Of a stretch of DNA of 12,478 nucleotides, positions 12,032-12,478 are shown piece by piece. The notes below the pieces were generated by a model that saw only the letters and a list, made by a program, of their open reading frames with translations, was not told where the DNA came from and searched no databases. Source of the stretch: Methylococcaceae bacterium (GTDB lineage Bacteria; Pseudomonadota; Gammaproteobacteria; Methylococcales; Methylococcaceae); the NCBI GenBank assembly GCA_012026715.1, contig VEPB01000392.1, forward strand, positions 1 through 12,478, given 5' to 3'. The position numbers were made by a program, and so were the translations under genes. The stretch's first letter is position 1. Each line of letters opens with the position of its first letter.

Positions 12032-12478
12032 GTGAAGCTGGAATCCACGATCGACCGGGAACTGAATCGGTTTTTCCAGTGGTGGGGCGGCGAACTGGCC
12101 TCGCTGCTGCCGGAAAAGCTGCGGGAAATCTTCAGCAGCAAGCGTCCCAAGCTCATTCTGGCCCGTACCGAAGAGGGCGCCGCGCTATCGCTGGCGGTCC
12201 ATGGCGAGACCCGATTCCTGGGGGTCTTTCCGTTGGATTATGTGGTACGGGAAGGCGAGTCACTGTTTAAGGAACATCCCGATCTGATCGGCGCAGAACG
12301 CGTCCTGTTGCTGCCCGCCGAACACTACCTGCAGCAAACCATCAAGCTGCCGGCGGCTGCCGAGGAAAACCTCACCCAGGTGGTGGCCTTCGAACTGGAT
12401 CGCTGGACTCCTTTCAAGGCTGATCAGGTCTATTTCGGCACCCGGATCGGCGAACGGCTGCAGGATACCCGGCAGATC
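12032..12478 (+). CDS. gspL: GspL-like inner-membrane assembly protein, N-terminal part (truncated by window end)
   Basis: The first 149 residues are present with no stop before the window edge. GspL recruits GspE to the membrane through its cytoplasmic actin-like domain. The start is GTG 12032. After a 35-residue amphipathic N-terminal stretch, strands KLILARTEEG (40-49) and ALSLAVHGETRFLGVFP begin the actin-like fold. ERVLLLPAEHYLQQTIKLP (89-107) and NLTQVVAFELDRWTPF (113-128) match the pattern of XpsL/PilM-like proteins (pilin-biogenesis actin-like domain followed by a PilN-like part). The first membrane helix and the PilN-like part, if present, lie beyond the window. Position directly after gspK matches gspL. 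Calling it a PilN-fused GspL is an inference. Confidence 0.8.
   Translation, partial: MKLESTIDRELNRFFQWWGGELASLLPEKLREIFSSKRPKLILARTEEGAALSLAVHGETRFLGVFPLDYVVREGESLFKEHPDLIGAERVLLLPAEHYLQQTIKLPAAAEENLTQVVAFELDRWTPFKADQVYFGTRIGERLQDTRQI

Noticed and set aside
1..12478. CRISPR arrays, tRNA/rRNA genes, insertion sequences, phage or toxin-antitoxin genes
   Set aside because: No spaced repeat arrays, no tRNA-like cloverleaf, no transposase-like product and no terminal inverted repeats were seen; coding sequence fills nearly all of the window.

Overview
The window reads as GC-rich chromosome from a gammaproteobacterial aerobic methanotroph or methylotroph of the Methylococcus/Methylocaldum kind. 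The evidence is a gene series matching the accessory part of the methanol dehydrogenase cluster (mxaR-S-A-C-K-L), followed by a type II secretion cluster in Xanthomonas-like order (gspE-F-G-H-I-J-K-L). No 16S rRNA or other marker gene is present, so the taxonomic placement is inference. All convincing genes are on the + strand and tightly packed.

Region 1 (1-5320) holds the mxa maturation genes. The tail of an unidentified upstream gene (stop 92-94) is followed by mxaR (MoxR-type AAA+ ATPase), mxaS (DUF58/vWA-like), mxaA (signal peptide, periplasmic domain, one membrane anchor), mxaC (membrane vWA), mxaK (anchored, TPR-like) and mxaL (membrane vWA). From mxaA to mxaL the genes abut or overlap (GTGA overlap at mxaA/mxaC, 13-nt overlap at mxaC/mxaK, zero gap at mxaK/mxaL), so translational coupling is likely. 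In characterised methylotrophs, mxaA, mxaC, mxaK and mxaL are needed to put calcium into PQQ methanol dehydrogenase (MxaFI). The MoxR + DUF58 + vWA + TPR layout parallels the Bat (aerotolerance) operons, which suggests a membrane chaperone/metal-insertase machine powered by MxaR.

Region 2 (5325-5634) holds a small two-helix DUF2905 membrane protein with a very strong Shine-Dalgarno sequence, where mxaD would sit in the classical mxa order. A 94-bp spacer follows.

Region 3 (5635-12478) is a type II secretion system: gspE (cytoplasmic ATPase, TTG start), a 258-bp less GC-rich gap, gspF (inner-membrane platform), a 91-bp AT-rich gap, gspG (major pseudopilin), the overlapping minor pseudopilin genes gspH, gspI, gspJ and gspK, and gspL cut by the window end. 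gspC and gspD are absent; gspM, gspN and gspD would be expected downstream as in Xanthomonas xps clusters. I see no tRNA, rRNA, mobile element, CRISPR array or convincing rho-independent terminator. No clearly undescribed system stands out. The leads are the mxa-DUF2905-T2SS junction, the altered Walker B of MxaR, a Lys just after the conserved Glu of GspH, and the split of gspE from gspF-L by a promoter-like gap.
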